A DNA stretch of 64,000 nt from Maridesulfovibrio ferrireducens (GCF_900101105.1 NZ_FNGA01000001.1:744001-808000), one strand, 5' to 3'; positions 44,228 to 53,197 are shown, counted from the first letter of the stretch. The notes: generated by a model from the letters alone, not told the origin. Numbers and translations are program-made.

Positions 44228-45904
44228 ATGAGGTTTCTCTCGATGTTAGGAAGCGACCAAATGAGTGATAGATCCTACCTGCAATACTTGCTTGCATTGA
44301 TTCTTTTTGCTTTCTACTCGTATTTGTCGATGTTTGGTACGGCGTATTTTGGGGATTTTGGTTTTACTGTAACTAATTATAAATATTTTATATCGAACCC
44401 AGACAGTGTATATTTCTGGTTTGCAAACTGGGTGACTTTGGCGGCAGGATGGAGTGTTGAAGCGTTGTTTTCCCAGTATGGGATGAAAATTTTTATTATT
44501 GCCTGTGCTGCCATATACTCAGTTAATTTTTTACTAGCAGATGCAATTGTTAAGCTTTGTTTTGGTAAGAAATATACTGTTGTGGTTTTTTTAACTTCCT
44601 TATTCGTGCTTACAGGGTCTTCAGGGTATATAAATAGGTATTCGTTAACAGCTTTGTTTTTGAATATTCTCCTTTTTTTTCTTGCAAAATATTTATTTCA
44701 GGGTAAACGCGAATATTTGATTCTTGCCGGTTTTGTCGGAGGGGTTCTTTGCTTCGTGCGAATTCCTAATTTGGCAGTGATTAGTCTTTGTGTGGTCTTT
44801 TTTTTGGGTAATGATTTTAAAAAAGGAATTACGGACGCGTTATTTTTTATTGTTTCGTGGGTAGTAGGTTGTTGTGTCGTACTATTAGCAATCAAACTTG
44901 TTGGCCATTATGAATATTTTATACTTGGATTAAAAGTTCTGATTGCGAAAGGGAAAGGGGTAACAGAAAATCATAATCTCTTTACTATGATCGAAAGACT
45001 GTTAAAGGATACTTTATCCGCAGTTGCTTTGGGAGGTCCTTTTGCAATAGCCACTTTTGCTGTTTATTCTACTCTGAAAGGATCTACCCGTCTTGGTTTA
45101 AAAAAAATATTGACAGTGGCTGGTTTCATTGTCCTTGCGACGTTAATAGCTTATCTGGCTCACCGCTGGCTTGATCTTCGTTTTTGGCATCGATACCTTT
45201 TCACTGGGTATATTCTGATTTCAGGTGTCGTCTTATTAAGTATTACAAAAAATATTTCTTTCAGAATATTTATTGCAGCTCTCTTGATTGTTTCTTTTGT
45301 TCCAATGGTCGGTTCAGCAAATGGTCTGACTCGTAATATTGGTGGACTCTGGGTGTTGATACCCGTTGTTATTTGTAAGTTTTTAATCCCAATATTAAGT
45401 GAAGAAAATAACTTTCAAGTTAGATATAGAAAACTTGTTGCTGGAAGTATCCTGACCCTTGGCATTTTGTTGTGGGGAATCAGAATTTATCCTCACTTAT
45501 TATATGTTGCGCAGTGTGATGTGTACGATAGTAAGTATACTAAGCAGTATGATACTGAAGAAAATGTGGGCAAATGTCAGGATGAGCTTGATAAAATAGG
45601 AAAGTTTACAAGTGTAGGCGATTCAATGATTACATATGAACAGTCAAGTATGCTTTATTATTTACTGGATACTGTCCCATATTTGCACTCTCCTGAACCC
45701 ATTTTTTGGGGACCGCAGTTGCAAGGAGTCATAGACCAAGTCGTTGGTGAAAATTTAAATCTTCCAATTGTAGTTGAATCTGTAATTGATTTGAAGATTC
45801 TTGGGCATGAAAAAAATAAAGAAACAATGCATACTTTTTTGAGTAAAAATAAGTACAAATTAGTTTGGAGTAATGAGAATTTTACAGTTTATTTGCCTAA
45901 GTAA
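44228..45904 (+). CDS. Multi-spanning membrane protein, glycosyltransferase-like, unassigned
   Basis: A protein of up to 558 residues with about eleven hydrophobic segments from residue 15 to 425 and a soluble C-terminal domain (about 430-558). The first loop after helix one has acidic residues (YFGDFGFTV), and HRWLDLRFWHRY occurs mid-protein, a layout like GT-C sugar transferases, but I see no firm family motif. ATG at 44228 is given; ATG 44261 has AGGAAG about nine bases upstream and may be the true start. Its neighbours (oligosaccharyltransferase locus) suggest a role in glycan transfer. AT-rich codons. Confidence 0.65.
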   Translation: MRFLSMLGSDQMSDRSYLQYLLALILFAFYSYLSMFGTAYFGDFGFTVTNYKYFISNPDSVYFWFANWVTLAAGWSVEALFSQYGMKIFIIACAAIYSVNFLLADAIVKLCFGKKYTVVVFLTSLFVLTGSSGYINRYSLTALFLNILLFFLAKYLFQGKREYLILAGFVGGVLCFVRIPNLAVISLCVVFFLGNDFKKGITDALFFIVSWVVGCCVVLLAIKLVGHYEYFILGLKVLIAKGKGVTENHNLFTMIERLLKDTLSAVALGGPFAIATFAVYSTLKGSTRLGLKKILTVAGFIVLATLIAYLAHRWLDLRFWHRYLFTGYILISGVVLLSITKNISFRIFIAALLIVSFVPMVGSANGLTRNIGGLWVLIPVVICKFLIPILSEENNFQVRYRKLVAGSILTLGILLWGIRIYPHLLYVAQCDVYDSKYTKQYDTEENVGKCQDELDKIGKFTSVGDSMITYEQSSMLYYLLDTVPYLHSPEPIFWGPQLQGVIDQVVGENLNLPIVVESVIDLKILGHEKNKETMHTFLSKNKYKLVWSNENFTVYLPK

Positions 45905-45906
45905 TT

Positions 45907-46065
45907 TTGGACGTGAACGACCCTATAGATGACGTATACGACTCGAGAGGTTCAGGTTAGCTCATGCAGGAGAAACGTTAGGAACTGAAACATGCCGACA
46001 TCGGTTATGTTTCACCGGAACAATTTGAGCAGGAATATTACCGTAAACAAAAGTTAGCTGCCTAA
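45907..46065 (+). pseudogene. Remnant of an IS3-type transposase (C-terminal end)
   Basis: A frame ending at the TAA at 46063-46065 reads ELKHADIGYVSPEQFEQ then EYYRKQKLAA. It matches the conserved end of IS3-family orfB transposases, in which a short His/Leu-Gly-Tyr-x-Ser/Thr-Pro-x-x-Phe-Glu motif precedes the stop. A stop codon at 45979 and no open frame upstream show it is a decayed fragment. No full insertion sequence or clear terminal inverted repeat is visible. Confidence 0.65.
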
Positions 46066-46129
46066 CCTAAAACGGGTTATCCGTTATTTATGTAGCGTTT
46101 CACCCAGCCAAAAGGAATCATGATATTAA

Positions 46130-46735
46130 ATGAATAACAGAAAGAATATTAAAAGGTATAGAGGAAGCGTAAATCGCGAAGATAGAGAGAAGCGTAATAA
46201 GCATAAGTCCGCTGTTTTTTGGATGACAGGCCTTTCTGGCTCCGGTAAGTCAACAATAGCTCATGCCGTAGAGAAAAAGCTCTTTGATATGGGGATATTG
46301 GTTTATGTTTTTGATGGAGATAATGTTCGTCATGGGGTATGTGATGATCTTGATTTTTCTCAGGAAGATAGAACCGAAAATATTAGGCGCATTTCAGAGG
46401 TTGCAAAGCTTTTTGTAGATCTTGGAAGTGTATGCTTTTGTGCTTTTATAACTCCTTTAGAGTCAGATCGTAGTATTGCTCGAAATTTGTTGGGTGATGA
46501 CTTTAAAGAGATTCATGTCGACTGTTCACTTGAAAAGTGTGAGAAGCGGGACACAAAGGGGTACTATGCTAAGGCAAGAGCAGGTTCTATTCAAAGTTAT
46601 ACTGGAATTAGTGCTCCATATAACCCTCCAAAATTCCCAGACTTGCTCGTTAATACAGATACAGAGGTTTTGTCTGAATCTGTCGATAAAGTAATTAGTT
46701 TTGTTTTGAATTGCATTCAACCTGCGATGGATTAG
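46130..46735 (+). CDS. cysC: Adenylylsulfate (APS) kinase
   Basis: A 201-residue APS kinase that phosphorylates APS to PAPS, the sulfate donor. Walker A GLSGSGKST, DGDNVRHG (APS-binding), the FITPLESDR segment and the GYYAKARAGSIQSYTGISAPYNPP lid region are intact. No sulfurylase or sulfotransferase lies nearby in the window. It is the first gene of the glycan cluster, so PAPS may be used to sulfate a surface sugar; this is inference. It follows a transposase remnant by 64 bases. Confidence 0.93.
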   Translation: MNNRKNIKRYRGSVNREDREKRNKHKSAVFWMTGLSGSGKSTIAHAVEKKLFDMGILVYVFDGDNVRHGVCDDLDFSQEDRTENIRRISEVAKLFVDLGSVCFCAFITPLESDRSIARNLLGDDFKEIHVDCSLEKCEKRDTKGYYAKARAGSIQSYTGISAPYNPPKFPDLLVNTDTEVLSESVDKVISFVLNCIQPAMD

Positions 46736-47031
46736 CTATTGCGATGCAACAGTTTTAATTATTGAGATAAAAGACGAATGGTTGTCTTTTGAAATTTGAT
46801 CATATTTGGTATGATTTTAATTAAAAGCTTGTTTATATTTGTTCACAATTTATCTAATCATATTTCTAATCTGTTTTGGCAGAAAAGAGGAATCACAAAT
46901 TTATATGTTTTTAAATTTGTTTTTGAGTTTGTTGTTTTTAAGTGTCTAGTTTTAAAGTGTTAATGATGTTTAAAAACCGCTGCTCGAAGTGTAAATCAGC
47001 GTTTTATGATTGATATTGTGCTTGTTCTGTT
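46736..47031. other. AT-rich non-coding stretch
   Basis: About 300 bases without a credible gene on either strand. A weak hairpin (AAAACCGCTG / CAGCGTTTT, about 46974-47014) could end the cysC transcript. Nothing else is recognised until the operator-like dyad. Confidence 0.5.
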
Positions 47032-47065
47032 GACAAGTTGTTCAATTTTACCTAACAAACTTGTC
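47032..47065. promoter_or_regulatory. Operator-like dyad overlapping the minus-35 element
   Basis: Arms GACAAGTTGTT (47032-47042) and AACAAACTTGTC (47054-47065) are inverted repeats with one extra base in the right arm. The right arm overlaps the minus-35 hexamer at 47061, so a bound protein would block the promoter. The identity of the regulator is unknown. Confidence 0.5.
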
Positions 47066-47089
47066 TAGGAAATAGGTGTGTTTTATACT
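47061..47089 (+). promoter_or_regulatory. Promoter of the main glycan cluster
   Basis: TTGTCT at 47061-47066 and TATACT at 47084-47089 with a 17-base spacer, about 36 bases before the start at 47125. It is the clearest promoter upstream of the long tail of cluster genes, most of which follow with small gaps or overlaps. Confidence 0.6.
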
Positions 47090-47124
47090 TTGTCGGACAT
47101 TAAAAATAGAAGAACTCAGCTAAG

Positions 47125-48126
47125 ATGTTAAAAAAGACATACCAATATTTGTTTATGTTAGCATATCGTTATTATGGCCCTTTGAGAAAAAGAAAAGCCT
47201 CTATGATGATGAAAAGTAAACAATCTAGCGGTTTTAATTTGCCCGTTGATGTTGGTGGCATATCAAATAGAAAACTATTTCAGGCTCTCGAGCGGGCAGG
47301 AGTTCAAGCCGGAGGCACTCTTTTTATAAGAACGTCGCTTTCCGCAGCAAGTGCTTTTGAAGGTGGTGTGGTTGGGTATTTGAATGCTTTAAAGGAATAC
47401 CTTACACCTTCTGGTAATCTTGTGATGTCATCCTATACATTTAGTAAAAGTCCATTGATGACCCTTGCCGATAACCCTTTGTTTGCCCCCGAATCTTCAA
47501 TTGACCAGCTTAATCTTGTAAGTGAGTTTTTTAGACGGCAGAGCGATGTTTATCGCAGTATTCACCCTACTCACTCGGTATCAGCTTGGGGAAAAGACGC
47601 TCAGTGGATTACAAAAGATCATCATACCTCAAGTTTTTGCTACGCAGAAGTGTCGCCTTTTGCAAAATTGTATGCCCTTGATGCGAACGAAGTCTCCATT
47701 GGGGTTTTTCCAACTTCTCTTTCATATCATTATATTGAACAGTATCTTCCTGTGGGGCAGCCGGGGTTTCGTGATTTACCTTGCCCTGTAATGTGTCGGA
47801 TCGTGGTTGATGGTAATGAGCGCACGATGCCTTTCAATGTTACAGATACATTCACCAGTATTTTGAGAATCTCTGAAACATTTGAAGGGACAAATGCTGA
47901 GCCTATTTCTTATAAAATTTCAGATAACCTTGATATGTATATTCATAATCTGAACAAGCAGCTTGGAGCCTTAAAGGATATTGTTAAAGAGAAAGGAAGT
48001 ATTCACTATGTGACCAGTCCTTGTAAGGATCTGTTCTTGAGAAAAATAATTAAGCCGATGGTTTTAAATGCCGTTTTTAATAAAAAAGACGGAGTTCTTT
48101 ATCCTGTTAAGGAGCCATCCAAATGA
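47125..48126 (+). CDS. AAC(3)-family N-acyltransferase
   Basis: A 333-residue protein with the aminoglycoside 3-N-acetyltransferase fold. The motif SIHPTHSVSAWG (His147, His150) and the GTLFIRTSLS start match the family. Members in glycan clusters acylate amino sugars rather than drugs, which I infer here. It is the first gene after the promoter at 47061, and its end overlaps the SDR gene by four bases (ATGA). No membrane segment. Acyl donor (CoA or ACP) unknown. Confidence 0.78.
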   Translation: MLKKTYQYLFMLAYRYYGPLRKRKASMMMKSKQSSGFNLPVDVGGISNRKLFQALERAGVQAGGTLFIRTSLSAASAFEGGVVGYLNALKEYLTPSGNLVMSSYTFSKSPLMTLADNPLFAPESSIDQLNLVSEFFRRQSDVYRSIHPTHSVSAWGKDAQWITKDHHTSSFCYAEVSPFAKLYALDANEVSIGVFPTSLSYHYIEQYLPVGQPGFRDLPCPVMCRIVVDGNERTMPFNVTDTFTSILRISETFEGTNAEPISYKISDNLDMYIHNLNKQLGALKDIVKEKGSIHYVTSPCKDLFLRKIIKPMVLNAVFNKKDGVLYPVKEPSK

Positions 48127-48815
48127 TTATCCTGATCGGAGCTTCCAGTGATATAGGCAAGCAATTGCTCCCTATGCTGCTTGAGAATGATGAAGTATTA
48201 GGCACAACAAGAAATAGTGATAAACTCTCAGAATTTCTGGAGTGTAAAAATTTCACCTGTGCAGAACTTGATCTTATGGACAAAAATTCTATCAATTCCT
48301 TCTGTGAAATAATTAAAAACCTTAAGGGCAATATAACCCTGATCAACTTGTCTTCCATCTCAATAGATAAACTCTTCCTCGGCTATTCTTCCGAAGAATG
48401 GGACGCGGTGCTCAATATTAATCTCACAGGCGGGATTAAAATTTTACAAACAGCTATTCCTGTAATGATGCGTACAGGCTGGGGACGAATAATCAATGTC
48501 TCCTCAGTTGTTGCGCAAAGTTGTGTGGTAGGTGCAGCCGCATACTCCGCAAGCAAAGCAGCAGTAACAGCCATGACAAGATCCCTTGCCCACGAATACG
48601 GCAGATTCGGTATTACAGCCAACTCACTGGTCCTAGGATATTTCGACACAGGTCTAATTCATTCTCTTGATGAGACTAGACAGACAGCCGTTTTGGAACG
48701 AATTCCGTCAAAGCAATTCGGATCTTGCAAAGACATCTATTACGCTATTGAACATATTATAAAGTCAGGCTATCTAAACGGCTCGGAAATTACTATTGAC
48801 GGGGGTTTAATGTGA
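48123..48815 (+). CDS. FabG-like short-chain dehydrogenase/reductase
   Basis: A 230-residue Rossmann SDR. The nucleotide loop is GASSDIG (6-12), active-site Ser127/Ser128 in NVSSVV, Tyr141 and Lys145 in YSASK, and IDGG near the end. It resembles beta-ketoacyl-ACP reductases; in this setting it could reduce the product of the KAS-III enzyme next door. It overlaps genes on both sides by four bases, so expression is coupled. Confidence 0.85.
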   Translation: MIILIGASSDIGKQLLPMLLENDEVLGTTRNSDKLSEFLECKNFTCAELDLMDKNSINSFCEIIKNLKGNITLINLSSISIDKLFLGYSSEEWDAVLNINLTGGIKILQTAIPVMMRTGWGRIINVSSVVAQSCVVGAAAYSASKAAVTAMTRSLAHEYGRFGITANSLVLGYFDTGLIHSLDETRQTAVLERIPSKQFGSCKDIYYAIEHIIKSGYLNGSEITIDGGLM

Positions 48816-49525
48816 GAACTTTTGAATACGAAGAGACCATTGTGGACGTACATGAGGGGTCCTTCTTTCCTACTGAGACATCCAAGCTTATTATAAAATA
48901 TCTCAAGGAGCAGAAAGATCTTTACGGCTCGTCTCTGCTCGATCTTGGTTGCGGCTGCGGCATCGTCAGCCTTGTTCTTAAAAGGTTGGGCTTTAGCGGA
49001 CCAGTCCACGCCTCTGACATTTCTGAATCAGCTGTTGCAAACGCTTTAGAAAATTTCAAAAAATATGACCTTGAAATGACCGGAAAAGCCGGCTCAATGT
49101 TTGATCCATGGAAATCCATGTCCTTTGATCTCATTGTTGACGATGTTTCAGGCATTGCTGAATCCATAGCAAAAATTTCACCGTGGTTCGGAACATCAAT
49201 CAGCTGTGATTCCGGCAGCGATGGCACTGAACTTACAACGCAGATAATCCGCAACAGCCCCAGTTATCTAAAGGACGGCGGAAGACTTATTTTTCCTATT
49301 CTAACTCTTTCTAACTATCCAAAAATCATTGATGCGGCTGAAGAAATTTTCGAAGAGGTTAAGCTAGTTAACAAACAAAGCTTTCAATTCCCTCTTGATC
49401 TGGCTGCAAAACATAAAGACGTTTTAGAAAAAGCTATTGAAACAAAAGACATTATCGTCGACTACAAATTCGGCATGTATATATGGGAAACCCGTATTTA
49501 CGAAGCCTCATCGCCCAGAAAATAA
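48812..49525 (+). CDS. SAM-dependent methyltransferase, PrmA/RsmC-like
   Basis: A 237-residue class I methyltransferase with SAM motif LDLGCGCGIV (about 45-54) and a DPWKSMSFDLIVDD post-motif (about 106-119). The N-terminal HEGSFFPTETSKLI resembles methyltransferases acting on proteins or small acceptors. The substrate is unknown; lying between a ketoreductase-like SDR and an ACP, it may methylate the acyl group being built. Start GTG at 48812, overlapping the SDR stop. Confidence 0.78.
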   Translation: MRTFEYEETIVDVHEGSFFPTETSKLIIKYLKEQKDLYGSSLLDLGCGCGIVSLVLKRLGFSGPVHASDISESAVANALENFKKYDLEMTGKAGSMFDPWKSMSFDLIVDDVSGIAESIAKISPWFGTSISCDSGSDGTELTTQIIRNSPSYLKDGGRLIFPILTLSNYPKIIDAAEEIFEEVKLVNKQSFQFPLDLAAKHKDVLEKAIETKDIIVDYKFGMYIWETRIYEASSPRK

Positions 49526-49537
49526 GGAGAATTAATT

Positions 49538-49777
49538 ATGAATAAAGCAAAAGTACTTACACTCATTCAGGAAGCACTCGACCAGAAAAAAGCTGTCACA
49601 ATGGCAGATTCCTCACAGACACTGGAAGCATGGGACAGCCTTGCACAGCTCCAGATTCTCATGCGTATTGATCAGGAAACCGACGGAAAAGCCGCAAATA
49701 TCCCTGAGCTCGCTATCGCTCTTTCGGTACAGGCAATCATCGAAACTCTCGATTCTCATGGATTAATTGATGCCTAA
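49538..49777 (+). CDS. Acyl carrier protein-like, first copy
   Basis: A 79-residue acidic helical protein with the phosphopantetheine site AWDSL (Ser34) and the helix pattern of ACPs. It has low similarity to housekeeping AcpP and is shaped like polyketide/FkbJ-type carrier proteins. AGGAG lies upstream of the ATG. It is followed, with an eight-base overlap, by a KAS-III gene, so it may be the acyl carrier for that enzyme. Confidence 0.82.
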   Translation: MNKAKVLTLIQEALDQKKAVTMADSSQTLEAWDSLAQLQILMRIDQETDGKAANIPELAIALSVQAIIETLDSHGLIDA

Positions 49778-50738
49778 TTTAATTCATAGAGTTGAATATT
49801 ACCTTCCGGAAAACACTATCGACTGCATGCTGCTCGATAAAGAAAAACCGGATTGGAATATTTCTGACACCCTGCCGAAGACAGGGGTAAGGTTTCTCCA
49901 TCATACCGATGAAGAGGAAACAACTCTTGATATGGCCTTTAAAGCCGCATCCAAAGCTCTTGAAGGGCTTAAAGACTTGCCGGATACGTTAATCGTCTGC
50001 ACGCAAACACCGGACACCCTGCTCCCGCATTGTTCCGCCATGCTTCAGGATAAGCTCGGATTAGATCGCTCGACAAAATGCTTTGATCTGAGTCTTGGAT
50101 GCAGTGGTTACGGGTATGGGCTTGCAACGGGATACAGCTATCTCCGGTCTGGAATCTCAAAAAGAGTTTTACTGGTTACGGTTGATAATTATTCAAAAGT
50201 AATCAACCCCGAGAATAAAAAAGCTTTTCTTCTTTTTTCTGACGGAGCCAGTGCAACCATTCTCGACAGTCCGGATGAAGACCCCGTCTTTCATTTCGGA
50301 ACAGACGGCAGCAGAAGCCAAGCTATTGTCTGCAAAAATTCAGGCATCAGCGTTGTCACCGGGGAATCGGCAAATCAGCCTATTCAAAAACCGAGCTTCG
50401 AAATGGATGGATACGGCGTATTTCTTTTTACGCTCGGAACCATTCCGTCCGAAATTTCAAAATTGATAAAAAAAGCTGATCTTACAATGGATGATATAGA
50501 TTTATTTGTCTTACATCAGGCAAGCAGATACGTTCTCGAATCCATCGGCAAAAAGCTGAATATACCTGAAGAAAAACTTATTATAGATCTCGAAGAAGTG
50601 GGCAACACAACTTCTTCGTCAATCCCCATTGCTCTTAAGCGAGCAGAAGAAGCAGGCAGGCTTAAAAAGGGAAATAAGATCTTAACCTTCGGCTTCGGCA
50701 TAGGACTCAGCTGGAGCGGTGCTGTTTTTAACTATTAA
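49770..50738 (+). CDS. 3-oxoacyl-ACP synthase III-like enzyme, cluster copy
   Basis: A 322-residue condensing enzyme with catalytic Cys111 (LGCSGY), His249 (LHQAS) and Asn279 (EVGNTTSSS). It is a paralogue of the solitary enzyme at 29446-30420. ATG at 49770 is preferred over a TTG one codon upstream. It sits between ACP and aminotransferase genes; with the SDR it could extend and reduce an acyl chain on the ACP. Codons are richer in C-ending forms than those of many later cluster genes. Confidence 0.85.
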   Translation: MPNLIHRVEYYLPENTIDCMLLDKEKPDWNISDTLPKTGVRFLHHTDEEETTLDMAFKAASKALEGLKDLPDTLIVCTQTPDTLLPHCSAMLQDKLGLDRSTKCFDLSLGCSGYGYGLATGYSYLRSGISKRVLLVTVDNYSKVINPENKKAFLLFSDGASATILDSPDEDPVFHFGTDGSRSQAIVCKNSGISVVTGESANQPIQKPSFEMDGYGVFLFTLGTIPSEISKLIKKADLTMDDIDLFVLHQASRYVLESIGKKLNIPEEKLIIDLEEVGNTTSSSIPIALKRAEEAGRLKKGNKILTFGFGIGLSWSGAVFNY

Positions 50739-50755
50739 AACAAGGTTGTATCGGC

Positions 50756-51856
50756 ATGAAAAAAATCCCTTTAATTAAGCCATATATTAGCTTCGAAGAT
50801 GTAAAAACAGATTTTGAAGCAATTTTTGATTCGGGCTGGTTCACAAAAGGGCACTATATCGCTGACTTTAAAAAAGAAATGACGGAATATACCTCAGCTA
50901 AGTATAGTTTTCCAACAACATCCGCAACAACAGCTCTATACGCATGCCTTAAATTGATGGGCATCACAGCTGGTGACGAAGTCATCGTCTCTGATTTTTC
51001 ATTTCCTGCAACAGTAAATGTCGTTGAAGAAATTGGTGCAAAACCTATTTTTGCGGATGTTTCTCTCGACACATATAACATGCTACCCGCTGAATTAGAG
51101 AATAAAATATCTTCTAAAACTAAAGCGGTCATTTTTGTAGACGCCTTTGGTAACCTCTCTGGATTAGATAAAATCAAAAAAATCTGCGAAAAAAACTCCC
51201 TTCCCTTAATCGAAGACGCAGCCTGTGCCATAGGAAGCTCCTTAAATGGGATCAAAAGTGGCAATATTTCAGACCTCACCTGCTTCAGTTTTCACCCGAG
51301 AAAGCTACTAACTTGCGGAGAAGGTGGCGCGATTATAACAAATAATCCAAACTACGCAGAAAAGTTAGAAATATTACTCAACCATGGTGCCTCTGTGCAA
51401 GACGGTAAATTTGATTTCGTTGAAGCAGGCTATAATTTTAGAATGACAGAATTGCAGGCTGCGATGGGAATTTCACAACTTAAGAAACTTGATTCCATTG
51501 TAGAGTCTCGTAACGCTATAAAAGAAAGTTATAACTCGGAACTTATTCAACTTGGTTTTATTCCTCAACTCGCCGAAGAAGGAATCACCCACAATATTCA
51601 ATCCTTAGTGTACAGAGTTCCAGAAGGCTGCCACAGAGACAATCTAATCAAATATCTAGCTGCGGACAAGATAGAAACGACTATCGGCACATACTGTTTA
51701 AGTGGGCTGACATATTACTCAAAAAAATATGATTCTATATGCCCAAATTCAAAATATTTACAAGACAATTGCTTAACTGTTCCATGCTATGAAAAAGTTG
51801 ATGTTCAAACCGTGTGTAATAAAATAAAACTTTTCCTCGGCAGAGACTCTAAATAG
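50756..51856 (+). CDS. DegT/DnrJ/EryC1-family sugar aminotransferase
   Basis: A 366-residue PLP-dependent aminotransferase. The cofactor lysine is Lys183 in FHPRKLLTCGEGG, with Asp154 in IEDAAC pairing with the pyridine. The N-terminal PLIKPYIS and C-terminal LTVPCYEKV are typical. It installs an amino group on a keto-sugar nucleotide, probably one made by the Gfo/Idh/MocA enzyme or the epimerase/dehydratase further along. AAGG lies upstream; the ATG is 18 bases after the KAS-III stop. Confidence 0.92.
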   Translation: MKKIPLIKPYISFEDVKTDFEAIFDSGWFTKGHYIADFKKEMTEYTSAKYSFPTTSATTALYACLKLMGITAGDEVIVSDFSFPATVNVVEEIGAKPIFADVSLDTYNMLPAELENKISSKTKAVIFVDAFGNLSGLDKIKKICEKNSLPLIEDAACAIGSSLNGIKSGNISDLTCFSFHPRKLLTCGEGGAIITNNPNYAEKLEILLNHGASVQDGKFDFVEAGYNFRMTELQAAMGISQLKKLDSIVESRNAIKESYNSELIQLGFIPQLAEEGITHNIQSLVYRVPEGCHRDNLIKYLAADKIETTIGTYCLSGLTYYSKKYDSICPNSKYLQDNCLTVPCYEKVDVQTVCNKIKLFLGRDSK

Positions 51857-51895
51857 TATTTTAATACAACCACAACACAACTATAGGCAACCTTG

Positions 51896-52432
51896 ATGTA
51901 TAATTTTACTCCCAAACTCTTTCGTAGCGAAGGACCTGGAATTCCAGATTTATCTTTACTAAAAAGCTGTGGAACAAATGTCATAATTGAAGACGGAGTC
52001 CGTATCTTTCACCCTGAAAAGATTTCATTAGGGGACAATGTATATATCGGACACGATACCATCTTGAAAGGATACTACTCAACAGACATTGTTATTGGCA
52101 GCAATGTTTGGATAGGGCAACAATGCTTTATTATTGGAGCAGGAGGTCTAACTATAGGTGACTATGTTGGAATTGGACCACAAGTAAAAATTCACCCCTG
52201 TGAGCATGAACTAGAGCCCATTGAGATTCCGACTACTTTTAGAAAACTTTTCTTTGACCCAATCACTATTGAAGAAGATGTAAATATAGGGATAGGTGCC
52301 ATGATTATGCATGGTGTCACATTGCGTAAAGGCTCCCTTGTCGGAGCGAATGCTGTAGTAAAAAAGAATTTCCCAGAATATTCTGTAATTGCAGGAGTTC
52401 CTGCAAAGTTGCTCAGAAATAGGAAAGGTTAA
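51896..52432 (+). CDS. Left-handed beta-helix acetyltransferase, NodL/Maa-like
   Basis: A 178-residue hexapeptide-repeat acyltransferase (repeats such as ISLGDNVYIGHDTILKG, IGSNVWIGQQC, VGIGPQVKI, LVGANAVV, then VPAKLL). His in KIHPCEHE is the likely catalytic base. It probably acetylates a sugar hydroxyl or amine using acetyl-CoA. ATG at 51896 is chosen; a TTG codon lies just before. One base separates its stop from the next ATG, so the two are probably cotranslated. Confidence 0.82.
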   Translation: MYNFTPKLFRSEGPGIPDLSLLKSCGTNVIIEDGVRIFHPEKISLGDNVYIGHDTILKGYYSTDIVIGSNVWIGQQCFIIGAGGLTIGDYVGIGPQVKIHPCEHELEPIEIPTTFRKLFFDPITIEEDVNIGIGAMIMHGVTLRKGSLVGANAVVKKNFPEYSVIAGVPAKLLRNRKG

Positions 52433-52433
52433 T

Positions 52434-53177
52434 ATGCCTGATCTGTCAGTACCTCAATACTGTATTACTCTCGATACGGATTGGGCTTCAGATGTTGCGG
52501 TTGAATATACAATTGAGCTCATAAACGGGTTTGGTATAAAGCCTACCGTTTTTGCTACTAATGCTAGTGAAGTGGTTAGTAAATACGCATCTGAAGGCAA
52601 GATTGAAGTTGGCTTGCACCCAAACTTTTTGCCTAATTCAACTCACGGCGATGACTATTTAACGGTTATAGACACGCTTTTTGAAATGTTTCCAGAGGCC
52701 AATACATTCAGAGCCCATGCTTATTTTGAGAACTCGTTAATCTCTAGAGAGTTTTATAAGCGTGGAATTAAGTATGATGCGAACCTTTGTCTCTATCTGC
52801 AGGAAGGTTTAACTCCCTTACGGCATGAGTCGGGGCTTTTGAGATTCCCTACATTTTTAGAGGATGGTGTTCATTTGTTTTACTACAAAAACAAATGCCT
52901 GTCTGACAATGTTAAAAAATTATTCTTTACAGATGGCTTAAAAATATTGAATTTTCATCCGACATCTATCTTTTTTAATATTGGAACGTTGGATGTGTAC
53001 GATAAATACAAGAGCTTGAAAGATATAACTAGTGAGCATTTGAACCTTGCATGTGATGGATATGGGGCTAAAACTTTGCTTACCGAGACTATTAATCTTA
53101 TTAAGGCAAAAGGGTGGGACTTTTACTCTCTAAATGAACTGTACCAAAATTATAAACATATTTTGTTGAATAGTTAA
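52434..53177 (+). CDS. WbmS-like polysaccharide-deacetylase-fold protein
   Basis: A protein of about 247 residues with NodB-like strands and metal-type motifs: LDTDWASD near the N-terminus, EVGLHPNF, FRAHAY and LNFHPT. This matches WbmS-type deacetylase-like proteins in surface glycan clusters. It may deacetylate, or otherwise act on, a sugar; activity is not proven by sequence. ATG at 52434 with AAAGG upstream is used instead of a start inside the preceding gene. Confidence 0.72.
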   Translation: MPDLSVPQYCITLDTDWASDVAVEYTIELINGFGIKPTVFATNASEVVSKYASEGKIEVGLHPNFLPNSTHGDDYLTVIDTLFEMFPEANTFRAHAYFENSLISREFYKRGIKYDANLCLYLQEGLTPLRHESGLLRFPTFLEDGVHLFYYKNKCLSDNVKKLFFTDGLKILNFHPTSIFFNIGTLDVYDKYKSLKDITSEHLNLACDGYGAKTLLTETINLIKAKGWDFYSLNELYQNYKHILLNS

Positions 53178-53197
53178 GTTACACTGGAGGATACCTC

